64,000 nucleotides of DNA from Streptomyces caeruleatus (GTDB lineage Bacteria; Actinomycetota; Actinomycetes; Streptomycetales; Streptomycetaceae), in contig NZ_KQ948939.1 in assembly GCF_001514235.1 (NCBI RefSeq), positions 115,825 to 179,824 of the forward strand. The letters are read 5' to 3'. The notes under the pieces are model-generated. The model did not search any database. It was not told the DNA's origin and saw only the letters and a program-made list of their open reading frames with translations. How positions within the stretch are numbered: position 1 is the first letter of the stretch; every line of letters starts with the position of its first letter. The translations under genes and the position numbers were made by a program. Positions 7,336 through 15,671 of this stretch are shown here, piece after piece.

Positions 7336-8175
7336 TTACTTGTTGGCGCCGAGCTCGATCGGAACGCCGACGAGCGAGCCGTACTCGGTCCAGGAGCCGT
7401 CGTAGTTCTTGACGTTCTCCACACCGAGCAGCTCGTGCAGCACGAACCAGGTCAGCGCGGAGCGCTCGCCGATACGGCAGTAGGCGATGGTGTCCTTCGC
7501 CAGGTCGACCTGCTCCTCGGCGTAGAGCTCCTTGAGCTCGTCGTCCGACTTGAAGGTGCCGTCGTCGTTGGCGTTCTTCGACCACGGGATGTTGCGCGCG
7601 GACGGGACGTGACCCGGGCGCTGCGACTGCTCCTGCGGGAGGTGGGCCGGGGCGAGCAGCTTGCCGCTGAACTCGTCGGGCGAACGGACGTCGACCAGGT
7701 TCTGCGAGCCGATCGCGGCGACGACGTCGTCACGGAAGGCGCGGATGGCCGTGTTCTGCGGCTTGGCCTTGTAGACGGTCTCGGCGCGCTCCGGGACCTC
7801 CTCGACCAGCTCGCGGGCGTCCAGCTCCCACTTCTTGCGGCCGCCGTCGAGAAGCTTGACGTTCTCGTGGCCGTAGAGCTTGAAGTACCAGTAGGCGTAC
7901 GACGCGAACCAGTTGTTGTTGCCGCCGTAGAGGATCACCAGGGTGTCGTTGGCGATGCCCTTGGCCGACAGGAGCTTCTCGAAGCCCTCCTGGTCGACGA
8001 AGTCGCGGCGGACCGGGTCCTGGAGGTCCTTGGTCCAGTCGATACGGATCGCGTTGCGGATGTGGTTCTTCTCGTAGGCGGACGTGTCTTCGTCCACCTC
8101 CACGATCGCGATGCTGGGGTTGTCCAGGTTCTCCTGGACCCAGTCGGCGTCGACGAGGACGTCGCTGCGGCTCAT
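7336..8175 (-). CDS. sseA: Thiosulfate sulfurtransferase (two-domain rhodanese)
   Basis: The 279-residue protein has two rhodanese domains, an inactive N-terminal one (to about residue 130) and a catalytic C-terminal one with the active-site loop CRIGERS, in which Cys carries the persulfide. It transfers sulfane sulfur from thiosulfate to cyanide or physiological thiol acceptors in the cytosol. Actinobacteria use this CysA/SseA type with the SseC-like partner, which lies next downstream. A leader peptide with two Cys codons precedes the gene, suggesting control by cysteine supply. Confidence 0.93.
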   Translation of the reverse strand: MSRSDVLVDADWVQENLDNPSIAIVEVDEDTSAYEKNHIRNAIRIDWTKDLQDPVRRDFVDQEGFEKLLSAKGIANDTLVILYGGNNNWFASYAYWYFKLYGHENVKLLDGGRKKWELDARELVEEVPERAETVYKAKPQNTAIRAFRDDVVAAIGSQNLVDVRSPDEFSGKLLAPAHLPQEQSQRPGHVPSARNIPWSKNANDDGTFKSDDELKELYAEEQVDLAKDTIAYCRIGERSALTWFVLHELLGVENVKNYDGSWTEYGSLVGVPIELGANK

Positions 8176-8224
8176 GCTCTTCTCTCCTCCGGGGCAGTTG
8201 CGGCGGGGCGTGCGAGTGCGAGGG

Positions 8225-8270
8225 GGTGCGTGCTCGGGCCGAGACGACGCACCTGTGCCCTGGTCAGGGC
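8225..8270 (-). promoter_or_regulatory. Leader hairpins between the Cys peptide and sseA (possible attenuator)
   Basis: Two adjacent inverted repeats sit between the leader-peptide stop and sseA: 8257-8261 with 8266-8270 (gccct/agggc, 4-base loop) and 8225-8231 with 8247-8253 (ggtgcgt/acgcacc). Such structures could respond to ribosome position on the leader ORF. Read by eye; no folding was computed. Confidence 0.45.
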
Positions 8271-8301
8271 AGCGGGGAAACGCAGAAGTCGGAGCTTCCG
8301 C

Positions 8302-8382
8302 TCAGAAGGGGCGACAGAGCATGGCGGCAACGCGGCAGAGGTCTACTGCCCGCCGCTTCGTGAGATCCGCCTGTCGCTTCAT
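8302..8382 (-). CDS. 26-aa leader peptide of the sulfurtransferase operon
   Basis: The peptide starts MKRQADLTKRRAVDLCRV and ends MLCRPF. This ADLTKRRAVDLCRVAAMLCR pattern recurs in Streptomyces before sulfur and cysteine genes. Two Cys codons lie in its second half, so ribosome stalling during Cys-tRNA shortage could change the fold of the 126-base stretch before sseA. The ATG at 8382 has no ribosome site but lies eight bases from a good -10 hexamer, so the transcript is probably leaderless. Mycobacteria use Cys-containing leader ORFs in a similar position before cysA2. Confidence 0.88.
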   Translation of the reverse strand: MKRQADLTKRRAVDLCRVAAMLCRPF

Positions 8383-8389
8383 GGGCTCG

Positions 8390-8419
8390 ATCGTAGGGAC
8401 GGACATGCGGGCGTGTCAC
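8390..8419 (-). promoter_or_regulatory. HrdB-type promoter of the leader peptide/sseA operon
   Basis: On the minus strand GTGACA (8419-8414) and TACGAT (8395-8390) are separated by 18 bases, close to the Streptomyces housekeeping consensus. The start codon of the leader peptide lies seven bases after the -10, so the mRNA should begin at the ATG. Confidence 0.7.
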
Positions 8420-8621
8420 CGGTGTGTCGTATTCTGAGACGAGATTGTCCGCGATGTGGGATCGAAAGGCCCTCAGGGCTGGTGCCGCACGGCTTCCGGG
8501 CGGATGTATCGACGGTCACATCTACGGTACGGACGGCGCCGTCTCGCCCATTGGACACGGGCCATTCGGGCACAGAGGAGCCCCTTCAAGGCCCCTCAAG
8601 GCCCTCGCGGTCGCTGCCGTA

Positions 8622-9359
8622 CTACCCCGCGAGCCGGACGTTCGAACCCCGCACCGTGATCTCGACGCCGTTCTTCGCCGCCTGGACCTTGTCGAGCTGG
8701 ATGCCGCCGGGCAGACCGTCGATCTTCTGCTCGAAGTCGGTGATCGCGCGGGCCCGGTTCTCGGCGATGTCGGCGCCGCCGAAGCTGGGCAGGGTGTCGG
8801 CGTGCACCTTCACGATGTCGCCCTCGGTGGTGACCGAGCTGAGGACGTAGACCGGGTTCGGCAGCTTGGTGCCGAGGACGGTGGCCTCGACGGCGACCTT
8901 GATCTTGCCGTTGCCGCCGTCCGACAGCCCGATGACGCTGGCGGTGACGCCGGGCGCGACCTCGGTGGGCTCGGACTTGGCGGTCTTCAGCAGCTCGGCG
9001 TAGGTGATGGACGCGGTGCCGGTGGCGGCGGCGGCGGTGGCAGAGCTGTAGTCGCCGGAGAACTCGACGCCCTTCATGTTCGCCGTGAGGTCGTCGATCC
9101 GGATCGTCTTGCCGTCGGTGCCGGTGGCGGCCTCGTAGTCCTTGATCCCGACCTCGACGTCGTCCAGCGAGCCGCTCGCGACCTGGGTGAGGAACGGGAA
9201 GCCCTTGATGGTGACGTCCGGCGCGGCGGCCAGGTTCTCGGAGGACTGCAGCTTCCCGGCCGCCTCGTCCTCGGCGAAGCCCACGGCGAGTCGGTCGGCC
9301 AGCACGAAGAGGCCACCCAGGATCACGACGGTTATCAGCAGTATCCGCAGGGCTCGCAT
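8622..9359 (-). CDS. DUF2993 (LmeA-like) secreted lipid-binding protein
   Basis: The product has 245 residues from the ATG at 9359, preceded by GGGGGAAC. An uncleaved signal or single helix (LRILLITVVILGGLFVLADRLAV) leads into the DUF2993 domain, recognised by GFPFLTQVASGSLDDVEVGI, which is also present as IDGFPFLTQVVDERLDSVKV in the gene at 32276-33529. LmeA of mycobacteria is the studied member: it binds phosphoinositides and supports lipomannan mannosylation in the envelope. Whether Streptomyces members do the same is unknown. The gene stands alone. Confidence 0.85.
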   Translation of the reverse strand: MRALRILLITVVILGGLFVLADRLAVGFAEDEAAGKLQSSENLAAAPDVTIKGFPFLTQVASGSLDDVEVGIKDYEAATGTDGKTIRIDDLTANMKGVEFSGDYSSATAAAATGTASITYAELLKTAKSEPTEVAPGVTASVIGLSDGGNGKIKVAVEATVLGTKLPNPVYVLSSVTTEGDIVKVHADTLPSFGGADIAENRARAITDFEQKIDGLPGGIQLDKVQAAKNGVEITVRGSNVRLAG

Positions 9360-9428
9360 GTTGTGGTGTTCCCCCACCTCAGAGTCGTCAACGAGGACGA
9401 GAGTAACTCTGACAGCAGGCCATCTTCC

Positions 9429-9594
9429 TCGCCCCCGCCGCCCCTACCCGTCCCATCCTTCTGGGGCTCCGCCCCAGACCCCGCTCCTCAAACGCCGGAG
9501 GGGCTAGATTTTCAGCCCGTCCGGCGTTTGAGGACGAGGCCCGGAGGGCCGATCAGGGGGGTCTGGGGGCGCAGCCCCCAGGGATGGGACTGGG
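9429..9594. repeat. Streptomyces interspersed repeat, head-to-head pair
   Basis: The right half (from about 9512) reads ttcagcccgtccggcgtttg, then agggcc, a ctgggggc-gca-gcccccag hairpin and gggatggga. The left half is the reverse complement of the same family (gcccctacccgtcccat, a ctggggctccgccccag hairpin, cctcaaacgccgg). The same family occurs near 55123 and 58965. It fills the gap between two minus-strand genes and may act as a terminator. Confidence 0.85.
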
Positions 9595-10839
9595 TCAGGT
9601 CAGCGCGCGGCCCAGTACGTACACCGCCGGCGCCGCGGCCGCCAACGGCAGCGCGACCCCCGCCGTGAAGTGCACGAACCGCGACGGATAGTCGTAGCTG
9701 GCGACCCGATGCCCGACCAGCGCGCACACCGCGGCCCCGGCCCCGAGCACCGCCCCACCGGACACCCCGGCCACGGCACCGGCCACACCACCCGCACCGG
9801 CCCCGGCAAGCAGAGCGACCGCCACAGAGGCCACCGTCGGCAACGGCAGCGCACGCACCAGCACCGCGACGGCGACCGCCACCGCCCCCACGGTCACCGC
9901 ATCCGCGTCGGCCGCGAGATAGCCCCCCGCGACGATCGCCAGGGCCGCCGAGACCACCGTCGCCATCAGCCCGTACATCCGCTCGTCCGGGTCGGCGTGC
10001 GAGCGGAGCTGCAGGACCAGCGTCAGCAGCACCCAGACCCCCAGCGTGCCGAGGATCGCCGCAGGAGCCCGGTCGGCCACCAGCAACGCCACGTCCGCCG
10101 TCAGCGCCCCCGCGAAGGCCAGCGCGATGCCCTGCCGGGCGGGCCACATGCCGTTCAGCCGGAACCAGCCCGCCGCCGTCACGGCCTGGAGGAGGACGAG
10201 CGGGACGAGAAGGGCGTACGACCCGATGGCCGCCGCGCCCGAGAGCAGCAGCCCCAGCAGCGCCGTGAGCCCGGCCGGCTGGATCCCCGGCTCGATGATC
10301 GGCGAACGGCCCTCCAGCCGGGCCCGCTGGGCGTCCGTGATGCGGGAGTTCCCGGCGACGGTCGAGGGACCGTACCCAGGGTCGTCACCCGACTCGGGGT
10401 CCCTTTCCGCCTGGGAGCGCTGAGCAGGGGCGGCCGGGGCAGGGGCAGAGGCCTGCTGGGCGTAGGCCTGCGGCTGAGCGTGACCGGGCTGGGCCTGGGC
10501 GTAGGCCTGGGGGTGGGCTTGGGCGTGCGGGTGGGCCTGGCCCTGCGGCGCGCCGCCCCACCCCTGCCCGGTCTCGTCGTACCCCGCGTACGCGCCCGCG
10601 GCTGGGACACCCGCGCCCTGCGACGGCAGATAGGCCGTCTCCGCGGCCGAGGCCGGCGGCACCGGCGGCTGCACCTGGGTCTCCCAGGTCTGCCCCTGCC
10701 ACTGCTGGGTGTGCTGCTGGGTGTGCTGCTGGGCGGCCTGCTGGTCGTCGTACGCCTGCTGTCCGGGCCACCCCTGCTGCGGCGCGGGCTGCTGGTACGG
10801 GTCGTATCCGTCGTACCCCTGATACGGCTGGTCGGTCAT
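9595..10839 (-). CDS. Polytopic membrane protein with Gln/Pro/Tyr-rich cytosolic head
   Basis: The product has 414 residues from the ATG at 10839, which follows a perfect AGGAGG with six bases of spacing. The first 170 residues are low complexity (Gln, Pro, Tyr, Ala: YQGYDGYDPYQQPAP, repeated QHTQQ, and AQAHPQAYAQAQPG). The rest contains about eight hydrophobic helices without charged catalytic motifs. I do not recognise a transporter family. It lies three bases downstream of the MoaD/ThiS-like gene and is probably coexpressed. The disordered head could serve as an interaction surface. Confidence 0.78.
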   Translation of the reverse strand: MTDQPYQGYDGYDPYQQPAPQQGWPGQQAYDDQQAAQQHTQQHTQQWQGQTWETQVQPPVPPASAAETAYLPSQGAGVPAAGAYAGYDETGQGWGGAPQGQAHPHAQAHPQAYAQAQPGHAQPQAYAQQASAPAPAAPAQRSQAERDPESGDDPGYGPSTVAGNSRITDAQRARLEGRSPIIEPGIQPAGLTALLGLLLSGAAAIGSYALLVPLVLLQAVTAAGWFRLNGMWPARQGIALAFAGALTADVALLVADRAPAAILGTLGVWVLLTLVLQLRSHADPDERMYGLMATVVSAALAIVAGGYLAADADAVTVGAVAVAVAVLVRALPLPTVASVAVALLAGAGAGGVAGAVAGVSGGAVLGAGAAVCALVGHRVASYDYPSRFVHFTAGVALPLAAAAPAVYVLGRALT

Positions 10840-10841
10840 CG

Positions 10842-11096
10842 TCACCCTCCTGCGAACGGCGGGAGCACCTCGACCGTGCCGCCGTCGGCCAGCCGTACCG
10901 TCTCATGTTCGCGGGTGCCCACGGGGTCACCGTCGACGAGGAACGAGCATCGCTGCAGGACGCGCACGAGTTCACCGGGGTGTCGCTCGCGGGCGGCGTC
11001 GAGCGCCTCGGCGAGCGTGGCCGCGTCGAACGGCTCCTCGGCGATCCCGGCCGCGGCCTTCGCGGCGGCCCAGTAGCGCACCGTGACCTTTGGCAT
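10842..11096 (-). CDS. MoaD/ThiS family sulfur-carrier-like protein
   Basis: The product has 84 residues from the ATG at 11096, preceded by GAGGAA; the longer frame upstream is antisense to the hydrolase gene and lacks coding sense. The beta-grasp pattern (KVTVRYWAAAKAAAGIAEEPF) and the C-terminal diglycine (PPFAGG) are those of MoaD/ThiS proteins, which are adenylated and thiocarboxylated at the final Gly. No MoaE, MoeB or ThiG partner is in this window, so the pathway (molybdopterin, thiamine, cysteine or other) cannot be told. Confidence 0.88.
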   Translation of the reverse strand: MPKVTVRYWAAAKAAAGIAEEPFDAATLAEALDAARERHPGELVRVLQRCSFLVDGDPVGTREHETVRLADGGTVEVLPPFAGG

Positions 11097-11133
11097 GCGG
11101 TTCCTCTGTCGGTCGGCTGTGTACCCCGTCAGG

Positions 11134-12033
11134 CTAGCCGCCCTGTGCGCCGGCCCAGTCTCCGATGCGGGCCAGCAGCTTGTCGTCGGCCGCGTGCTCG
11201 GCGTGGCCCATGCCGGGCTCCAGCCAGAGTTCCCCGTGGCCACCGGCCGCCTCGGCCAGCATGCGGGGGTGGTCGAGGGGGAAGTAGCCGTCGCGGTCGC
11301 CGTGCACGATCAGCAGCGGGGTGGGCGCGATACGCGGCACCGCCTCCACCGGAGAGAGGGGCACCGGGTTCCACTCACGGTGGTGAATGCGCGTACGGAA
11401 TCCGTAGCGACCCACCAGTCGGCCCTCGGGCCGGGTCACCAGCCAGTGGAGTTTCCGCATCGGAGCCGTGCCCCGGTAGTACCAGCGGGCCGGCGCGCTC
11501 ACCGAGACCACCACGTCCGTGTGCGCCCCGGCGCGCCCCTCACACCCCTCATACCCCTCACACCCCTCACGCTCCTCCCCCTCCGGCCGGTACAGCGCCG
11601 CGTGCCGCAGTACCACCGAGCCGCCCATGGAGAAGCCGACGGTCACCACGCGCGTGTGCCCGAGTTCGCGGGCCCAGCGCACCGCGGCCGCCAGGTCGAG
11701 CACCTCGCGGTCCCCGACGGTCGACCGTCCACCCGATGCTCCGTGCCCGCGGAAGGAGAAGGTGACGACGGCCCCGTACCGGGTGAAGGCCTCCACCACC
11801 CGTCGTACATGCGGCCGGTCCACATCGCCCGTGAAGCCATGGGCGACGACGAACACCAGGTCACCGGCAGGTGGACGCGAGGAGTCGTATACAACCGCGG
11901 CCGGGTCGTATACGGAATCGACGCTCACGCCGTCGCCGGTGTGCAGAAACGTCCGCAAAGGTGTACGTCTGGTTGTCTCAGAGTGCGGACGAACCGTGGA
12001 TCGTGCCACATGACCTGCCGGACCGTTGCTCAT
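11134..12033 (-). CDS. Alpha/beta hydrolase
   Basis: The 299-residue cytosolic protein has the nucleophile elbow GFSMGG, an oxyanion-loop HGFTG, an acid in VHGDRDGYFP and a His in GMGHAE, giving a complete Ser-Asp-His triad in the order of serine aminopeptidase/lysophospholipase-like hydrolases. A small insertion (EGCEGYEGCEG) after the elbow comes from a 9-bp DNA repeat and is unusual. Substrate unknown. It is divergent from glnR; a cagaat hexamer seven bases before the ATG may be a leaderless -10. Confidence 0.85.
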   Translation of the reverse strand: MSNGPAGHVARSTVRPHSETTRRTPLRTFLHTGDGVSVDSVYDPAAVVYDSSRPPAGDLVFVVAHGFTGDVDRPHVRRVVEAFTRYGAVVTFSFRGHGASGGRSTVGDREVLDLAAAVRWARELGHTRVVTVGFSMGGSVVLRHAALYRPEGEEREGCEGYEGCEGRAGAHTDVVVSVSAPARWYYRGTAPMRKLHWLVTRPEGRLVGRYGFRTRIHHREWNPVPLSPVEAVPRIAPTPLLIVHGDRDGYFPLDHPRMLAEAAGGHGELWLEPGMGHAEHAADDKLLARIGDWAGAQGG

Positions 12034-12215
12034 GTCGGCTATTCTGCTGGGCAGAGGACTCGGGCAGCGTAGCCCCCGGGTCCTTTTGTGCTTTCGGAAG
12101 CGTTGTATACGGCGCGGGAAACCTCAGGTGACCGCCGGTGTACGGGGCCTTTCGGGATCGCAGAGCAGTTCCGTACCGCACACGTCCTCGCAGGGACCGA
12201 GGAGGAACCAGACGT

Positions 12216-12995
12216 ATGAGTTCTCTGCTGCTCCTGACCAATGCCCTCCAGCCGTCGACGGAGGTGCTCCCCGCACTCGGCCTTCTGCTGCACAACGTGC
12301 GCGTGGCTCCGGCGGAAGGCCCGGCGCTCGTCGACACCCCGGGTGCCGACGTCATCCTGATCGACGGCCGCCGCGACCTCCCACAGGTGCGCAGCCTGTG
12401 CCAGCTCCTGCGCTCGACCGGCCCCGGCTGTCCGCTCGTCCTCGTCGTCACCGAGGGCGGCCTCGCCGCCGTCACCGCCGACTGGGGCATCGACGACGTC
12501 CTTCTCGACACCGCCGGTCCGGCCGAGGTCGAGGCGCGGCTGCGGCTGGCCATGGGCCGGCAGCAGATCGTCAGCGACGACTCCCCCATGGAGATCCGCA
12601 ACGGCGACCTGTCGGTGGACGAGGCGACGTACAGCGCCAAGCTCAAGGGGCGCGTCCTCGACCTCACCTTCAAGGAGTTCGAGCTCCTCAAGTACCTCGC
12701 CCAGCACCCGGGCCGCGTCTTCACGCGCGCGCAGCTGCTCCAGGAGGTCTGGGGCTACGACTACTTCGGCGGCACCAGGACGGTCGACGTCCACGTACGA
12801 CGGCTGCGCGCCAAGCTCGGCCCCGAGCACGAGTCACTCATCGGAACCGTCCGGAACGTCGGTTATCGATTCGTTACTCCCGAGAAGGCCGATCGCACCG
12901 CCGACGAAGCCAAGGCCAAGGCTGACCGGGCAAAGTCGGCGGATGCGGACGAGACGGCCGCCCTGGACGGCGCCGAGGTCCGTGCCGACGCCTAG
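12216..12995 (+). CDS. glnR: Global nitrogen regulator GlnR (orphan OmpR-type)
   Basis: The 259-residue protein starts at the ATG at 12216 behind GAGGAGG. Residues 1-115 form a receiver-like domain with Asp50 but without the full acidic phosphorylation pocket; residues about 125-230 are an OmpR winged helix (LDLTFKEFELLKYLAQHPGR, TVDVHVRRLRAKLG, GTVRNVGYRF). The sequence is that of Streptomyces GlnR as I know it, which activates glnA, glnII, amtB and nirB and represses gdhA and ureA under nitrogen limitation. There is no adjacent kinase, as expected. The acidic Ala/Lys/Asp tail is variable in the family. Confidence 0.96.
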   Translation: MSSLLLLTNALQPSTEVLPALGLLLHNVRVAPAEGPALVDTPGADVILIDGRRDLPQVRSLCQLLRSTGPGCPLVLVVTEGGLAAVTADWGIDDVLLDTAGPAEVEARLRLAMGRQQIVSDDSPMEIRNGDLSVDEATYSAKLKGRVLDLTFKEFELLKYLAQHPGRVFTRAQLLQEVWGYDYFGGTRTVDVHVRRLRAKLGPEHESLIGTVRNVGYRFVTPEKADRTADEAKAKADRAKSADADETAALDGAEVRADA

Positions 12996-13100
12996 CCGGC
13001 GCTCGGGCAGGGCGCACAGGGCGTCGCGTGGGTACGGAAGAGTGACGGCCCGGCGCCAGGCAAGCGCCTTCACGCCCTGCCCAGAGCAGGTCCATCCGCG

Positions 13101-13115
13101 TAGACTCCGCGCGTG
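13101..13115 (+). promoter_or_regulatory. Candidate leaderless -10 before the LacI gene
   Basis: TAGACT at 13101-13106 lies six bases before the GTG at 13113, and no purine-rich ribosome site is present. The -35 region is weak (tgccca), so the call rests on the -10 alone. Confidence 0.4.
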
Positions 13116-14135
13116 GCCAAGGTGACTCGGGATGACGTGGCGCGGCTGGCAGGGACTTCCACTGCCGTCGTCAGTTACGTCATCAACAACGGACCCCGGC
13201 CGGTCGCCCCGGCCACGCGCGAGCGTGTCCTCGCCGCGATCAAGGAACTGGGGTACCGGCCCGACCGGGTCGCCCAGGCGATGGCCTCGCGGCGCACGGA
13301 CCTCATAGGCCTGATCGTGCCGGACGCCCGCCAGCCCTTCTTCGGCGAGATGGCACACGCGGTCGAGTGGGCCGCCGCCGAGCGCGGAAAGATGGTCCTC
13401 GTCGGCAACTCCGACTACGTCGGCGAGCGCGAGGTCCACTATCTGCGGGCGTTCCTCGGCATGCGCGTCTCCGGACTCATCCTCGTCTCGCACGCCCTGA
13501 ACGACCTGGCCGCCGCCGAGATCGAGGCCTGGGACGCCCGGGTCGTCCTGCTGCACGAGCGGCCCGAGGCCATCGACGACGTCGCCGTCGTCACCGACGA
13601 CCTGGGCGGCGCGCAGCTCGCCGTACGGCATCTGCTGGAGCACGGCTACGAGTACGTCGCCTGTGTGGGCGGCACCGCCGAGACGCCGGCGGTCGGCGAC
13701 CCCGTCTCCGACCACGTCGAGGGCTGGCGGCGTGCGATGTCCGAGGCCGGGATCCCCACGGAGGGGCGGCTGTTCGAGGCGCCGTACAACCGTTACGACG
13801 CGTATCGGGTAGCGCTGGAGATTCTCTCCGGGCCGAGGCGGCCGCCCGCGATCTTCTGTTCGACGGACGACCAGGCCATCGGTGTGCTGCGGGCCGCGCG
13901 GGAGCTGCGGCTGGATGTGCCGGGGGAGTTGGCTGTCGCCGGGTTCGACGACATCAAGGAGGCGGCGTTGACGGATCCGCCGCTGACGACGGTTGCCTCG
14001 GACCGGTCGGCCATGGCTCGGGCCGCGGTGGATCTTGTGCTGGATGAAGGGTTGCGGGTGGCGGGGTCTCGGCGGGAGCGGTTGAAGGTGTTTCCGTCGA
14101 GGCTTGTCGTCCGACGGTCGTGCGGGTGTGCGTAG
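13113..14135 (+). CDS. LacI family transcriptional regulator
   Basis: The 340-residue protein begins with GTG at 13113. A LacI helix-turn-helix with hinge (VTRDDVARLAGTSTAVVSYV, then NPV-like loop and LGYRPDRVAQAMASRRT) is followed by a periplasmic-binding-like sensor domain (LIGLIVPDARQPFFGEM, DDQAIGVLRAARELRLDVPGELAVAGFDD). It ends in SRLVVRRSCGCA, as many Streptomyces LacI regulators do. The effector is probably a sugar but cannot be inferred; no sugar operon is adjacent. The last third has a drop in codon polish (more t-ending codons) compared with the first. Confidence 0.9.
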   Translation: MAKVTRDDVARLAGTSTAVVSYVINNGPRPVAPATRERVLAAIKELGYRPDRVAQAMASRRTDLIGLIVPDARQPFFGEMAHAVEWAAAERGKMVLVGNSDYVGEREVHYLRAFLGMRVSGLILVSHALNDLAAAEIEAWDARVVLLHERPEAIDDVAVVTDDLGGAQLAVRHLLEHGYEYVACVGGTAETPAVGDPVSDHVEGWRRAMSEAGIPTEGRLFEAPYNRYDAYRVALEILSGPRRPPAIFCSTDDQAIGVLRAARELRLDVPGELAVAGFDDIKEAALTDPPLTTVASDRSAMARAAVDLVLDEGLRVAGSRRERLKVFPSRLVVRRSCGCA

Positions 14136-14178
14136 CGCTCCGCTGGTTGAGCCGTCATTCGTCTGACGGTTGTGTGTG

Positions 14179-14207
14179 GTTGCTCGCGCAGTTCCCCGCG
14201 CCCCTTG
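14179..14207. repeat. Short Streptomyces dispersed repeat
   Basis: The stretch reading ggttgctcgcgcagttcccc and then gcgcccctt is a frequent intergenic motif of Streptomyces chromosomes. A single copy is seen here, downstream of the LacI gene. The rest of 14136-14343 holds only the operator repeats described below. Confidence 0.6.
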
Positions 14208-14293
14208 GTTGGCTGCATGAAGCCTTTCTGAGAAGCCTCGGCCAGCCGCCCTGAACGGCCTTTACATCGGGCATACGGCCTTCTGCCGGGCTT

Positions 14294-14321
14294 CTCAGGC
14301 GGTGCTCAGGAAGCTCTCATG
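14294..14321 (+). promoter_or_regulatory. Three direct repeats with 11-bp pitch before the protease gene
   Basis: CTCAGG at 14294, CTCAGG at 14305 and CTCATG at 14316 are spaced exactly 11 bases apart, one helical turn, which is how OmpR/PhoB-type response regulators bind. The response regulator encoded just downstream (15672) is the obvious candidate. A fourth partial ctcat is at 14335. Confidence 0.6.
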
Positions 14322-14343
14322 GTCGGGCGACATGCTCATTTCC

Positions 14344-15369
14344 ATGACCGAGAGCTTCCGCCGCAGCGGCGAACACGACAACCCGTACCAGGGCGCTCCC
14401 GTGAACCCGGAGTGGCCGCCCCCGCCGGCGTACCAGCCGACGGCACCGACCGCTCTTCTCACCGAGCCGGTCGCCCAGCGGCCGAGGGCGCGGCGGCCTC
14501 GTGGTCCCGTCGCCCTGATCGCCGCCGTGGCGATCGTCGCCGCCGCGATCGGGGGCGGCACGGCGTACGGCATACAGGAGCTGACCGGCAACGACACCGT
14601 CGCGACCTCCAGCTCCACCAGTACCAACGTCGTTCCCTCCAGCCAGAAGGGCACGGTCTCCGGGGTCGCCAAGGCGGTCAGCCCGAGCATCGTCGAGATC
14701 AACGCGACCTCGAACGCCGGGTCCTCCACCGGCTCCGGCGTGGTCATCACCAGTGACGGCGAGATCGTCACCAACAACCACGTCGTCTCCGGCGCCACCT
14801 CGGTCAAGGTGAGGACCAGCGACGGCAAGGAGTACGCCGCCGAGGTCGTCGGCACCGACAGCAGCAAGGACCTCGCGCTGATCAAGCTCCAGAACGCCTC
14901 CGGGCTGACGGTGGCCACGCTCGGCGACTCCTCCGGCGTCCAGGTCGGCGACGAGGTCGTGGCGATCGGCTCCCCCGAGGGCCTGACCGGCACCGTCACC
15001 AGCGGCATCGTGTCCGCGCTCAACCGGGACGTGACCGTCTCGACGGACGAGAGCCAAGGTCAGCAGCAGCAACAGCAGCAGGGCGGCGGCGGTTGGCCGT
15101 TCGAGTTCGGTGGCCAGCAGTTCAACGGCGACACCGGTTCGTCGACGACGACGTACAAGGCGATCCAGACGGACGCGTCCCTGAACCCCGGCAACTCCGG
15201 CGGCGCGCTGATCGACATGAACGGCAACATCATCGGCATCAACTCCGCGATGTACTCGGCCGCCGGCTCGGGTTCGTCCGACGCGGGCAGCGTGGGCCTC
15301 GGCTTCGCCATCCCGATCAACACCGTCAAGTCCGACCTGGCGAAGCTGCGGTCGGGTTCGCAGACCTGA
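14344..15369 (+). CDS. HtrA-like membrane-anchored serine protease without PDZ domain
   Basis: The product has 341 residues from the ATG at 14344. A Pro-rich cytosolic head and one helix (PVALIAAVAIVAAAIGGGTAYG) anchor a trypsin-like domain outside the cell. The triad is His146 (TNNHVV), Asp176 (KDLALIKL) and Ser285 (NPGNSGGAL). A Gln/Gly-rich loop lies at about 239-250. The chain ends about 50 residues after the catalytic Ser, so the C-terminal PDZ domain of classic HtrA is missing. It is followed by a two-component system, which suggests an envelope-stress unit in which the kinase senses misfolding and the regulator controls the protease. Confidence 0.9.
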   Translation: MTESFRRSGEHDNPYQGAPVNPEWPPPPAYQPTAPTALLTEPVAQRPRARRPRGPVALIAAVAIVAAAIGGGTAYGIQELTGNDTVATSSSTSTNVVPSSQKGTVSGVAKAVSPSIVEINATSNAGSSTGSGVVITSDGEIVTNNHVVSGATSVKVRTSDGKEYAAEVVGTDSSKDLALIKLQNASGLTVATLGDSSGVQVGDEVVAIGSPEGLTGTVTSGIVSALNRDVTVSTDESQGQQQQQQQGGGGWPFEFGGQQFNGDTGSSTTTYKAIQTDASLNPGNSGGALIDMNGNIIGINSAMYSAAGSGSSDAGSVGLGFAIPINTVKSDLAKLRSGSQT

Positions 15370-15401
15370 CTTCGTAGCGGCCCGAGCTGAAGGAGTACGT
15401 C

Positions 15402-15590
15402 ATGATCCAGCAGGTTGAGCACACCTCGACCGGTGCCGGCGCGGCCGACATCGCCCTCGCCCTGGCCGTCGCCGGTGCCCTGCACGCGCCCACGGCCCCG
15501 TCCCGGGCGCCGGAGCTGGCGACCGCCCGCCTGAGCGCCGGCCGCAGGACCGCCGCCGCCCGCGGCCGCCGCCGTACCGTACGAGGCTGA
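15402..15590 (+). CDS. Small hypothetical protein, 62 aa
   Basis: The ATG at 15402 follows GAAGGAG with six bases of spacing, a strong ribosome site. The 62-residue product has an Ala-rich hydrophobic stretch (AADIALALAVAGALHA) and a basic tail (RRTAAARGRRRTVRG). It lies between the protease and the response regulator on the same strand and would be cotranscribed. No family is recognised; real expression is likely but function unknown. Confidence 0.6.
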   Translation: MIQQVEHTSTGAGAADIALALAVAGALHAPTAPSRAPELATARLSAGRRTAAARGRRRTVRG

Positions 15591-15671
15591 GCAGGCCGAG
15601 AATCATGCGACGCTGAAGGCGTTCGTCCGCTCAGCCCCCTCCGTCCACCGCACCCCGAGGATCCCGAGCCC

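Noticed and set aside
8424..9668. 414-codon plus-strand open frame
   Set aside because: Antisense to the DUF2993 gene at 8622-9359; composition (many Asp/Gly/Val/Arg) is typical of a shadow frame.
13005..13082. Distant inverted repeat gggcagggcg/cgccctgccc after glnR
   Set aside because: The 58-base loop makes a terminator unlikely and ten GC-rich bases can pair by chance.
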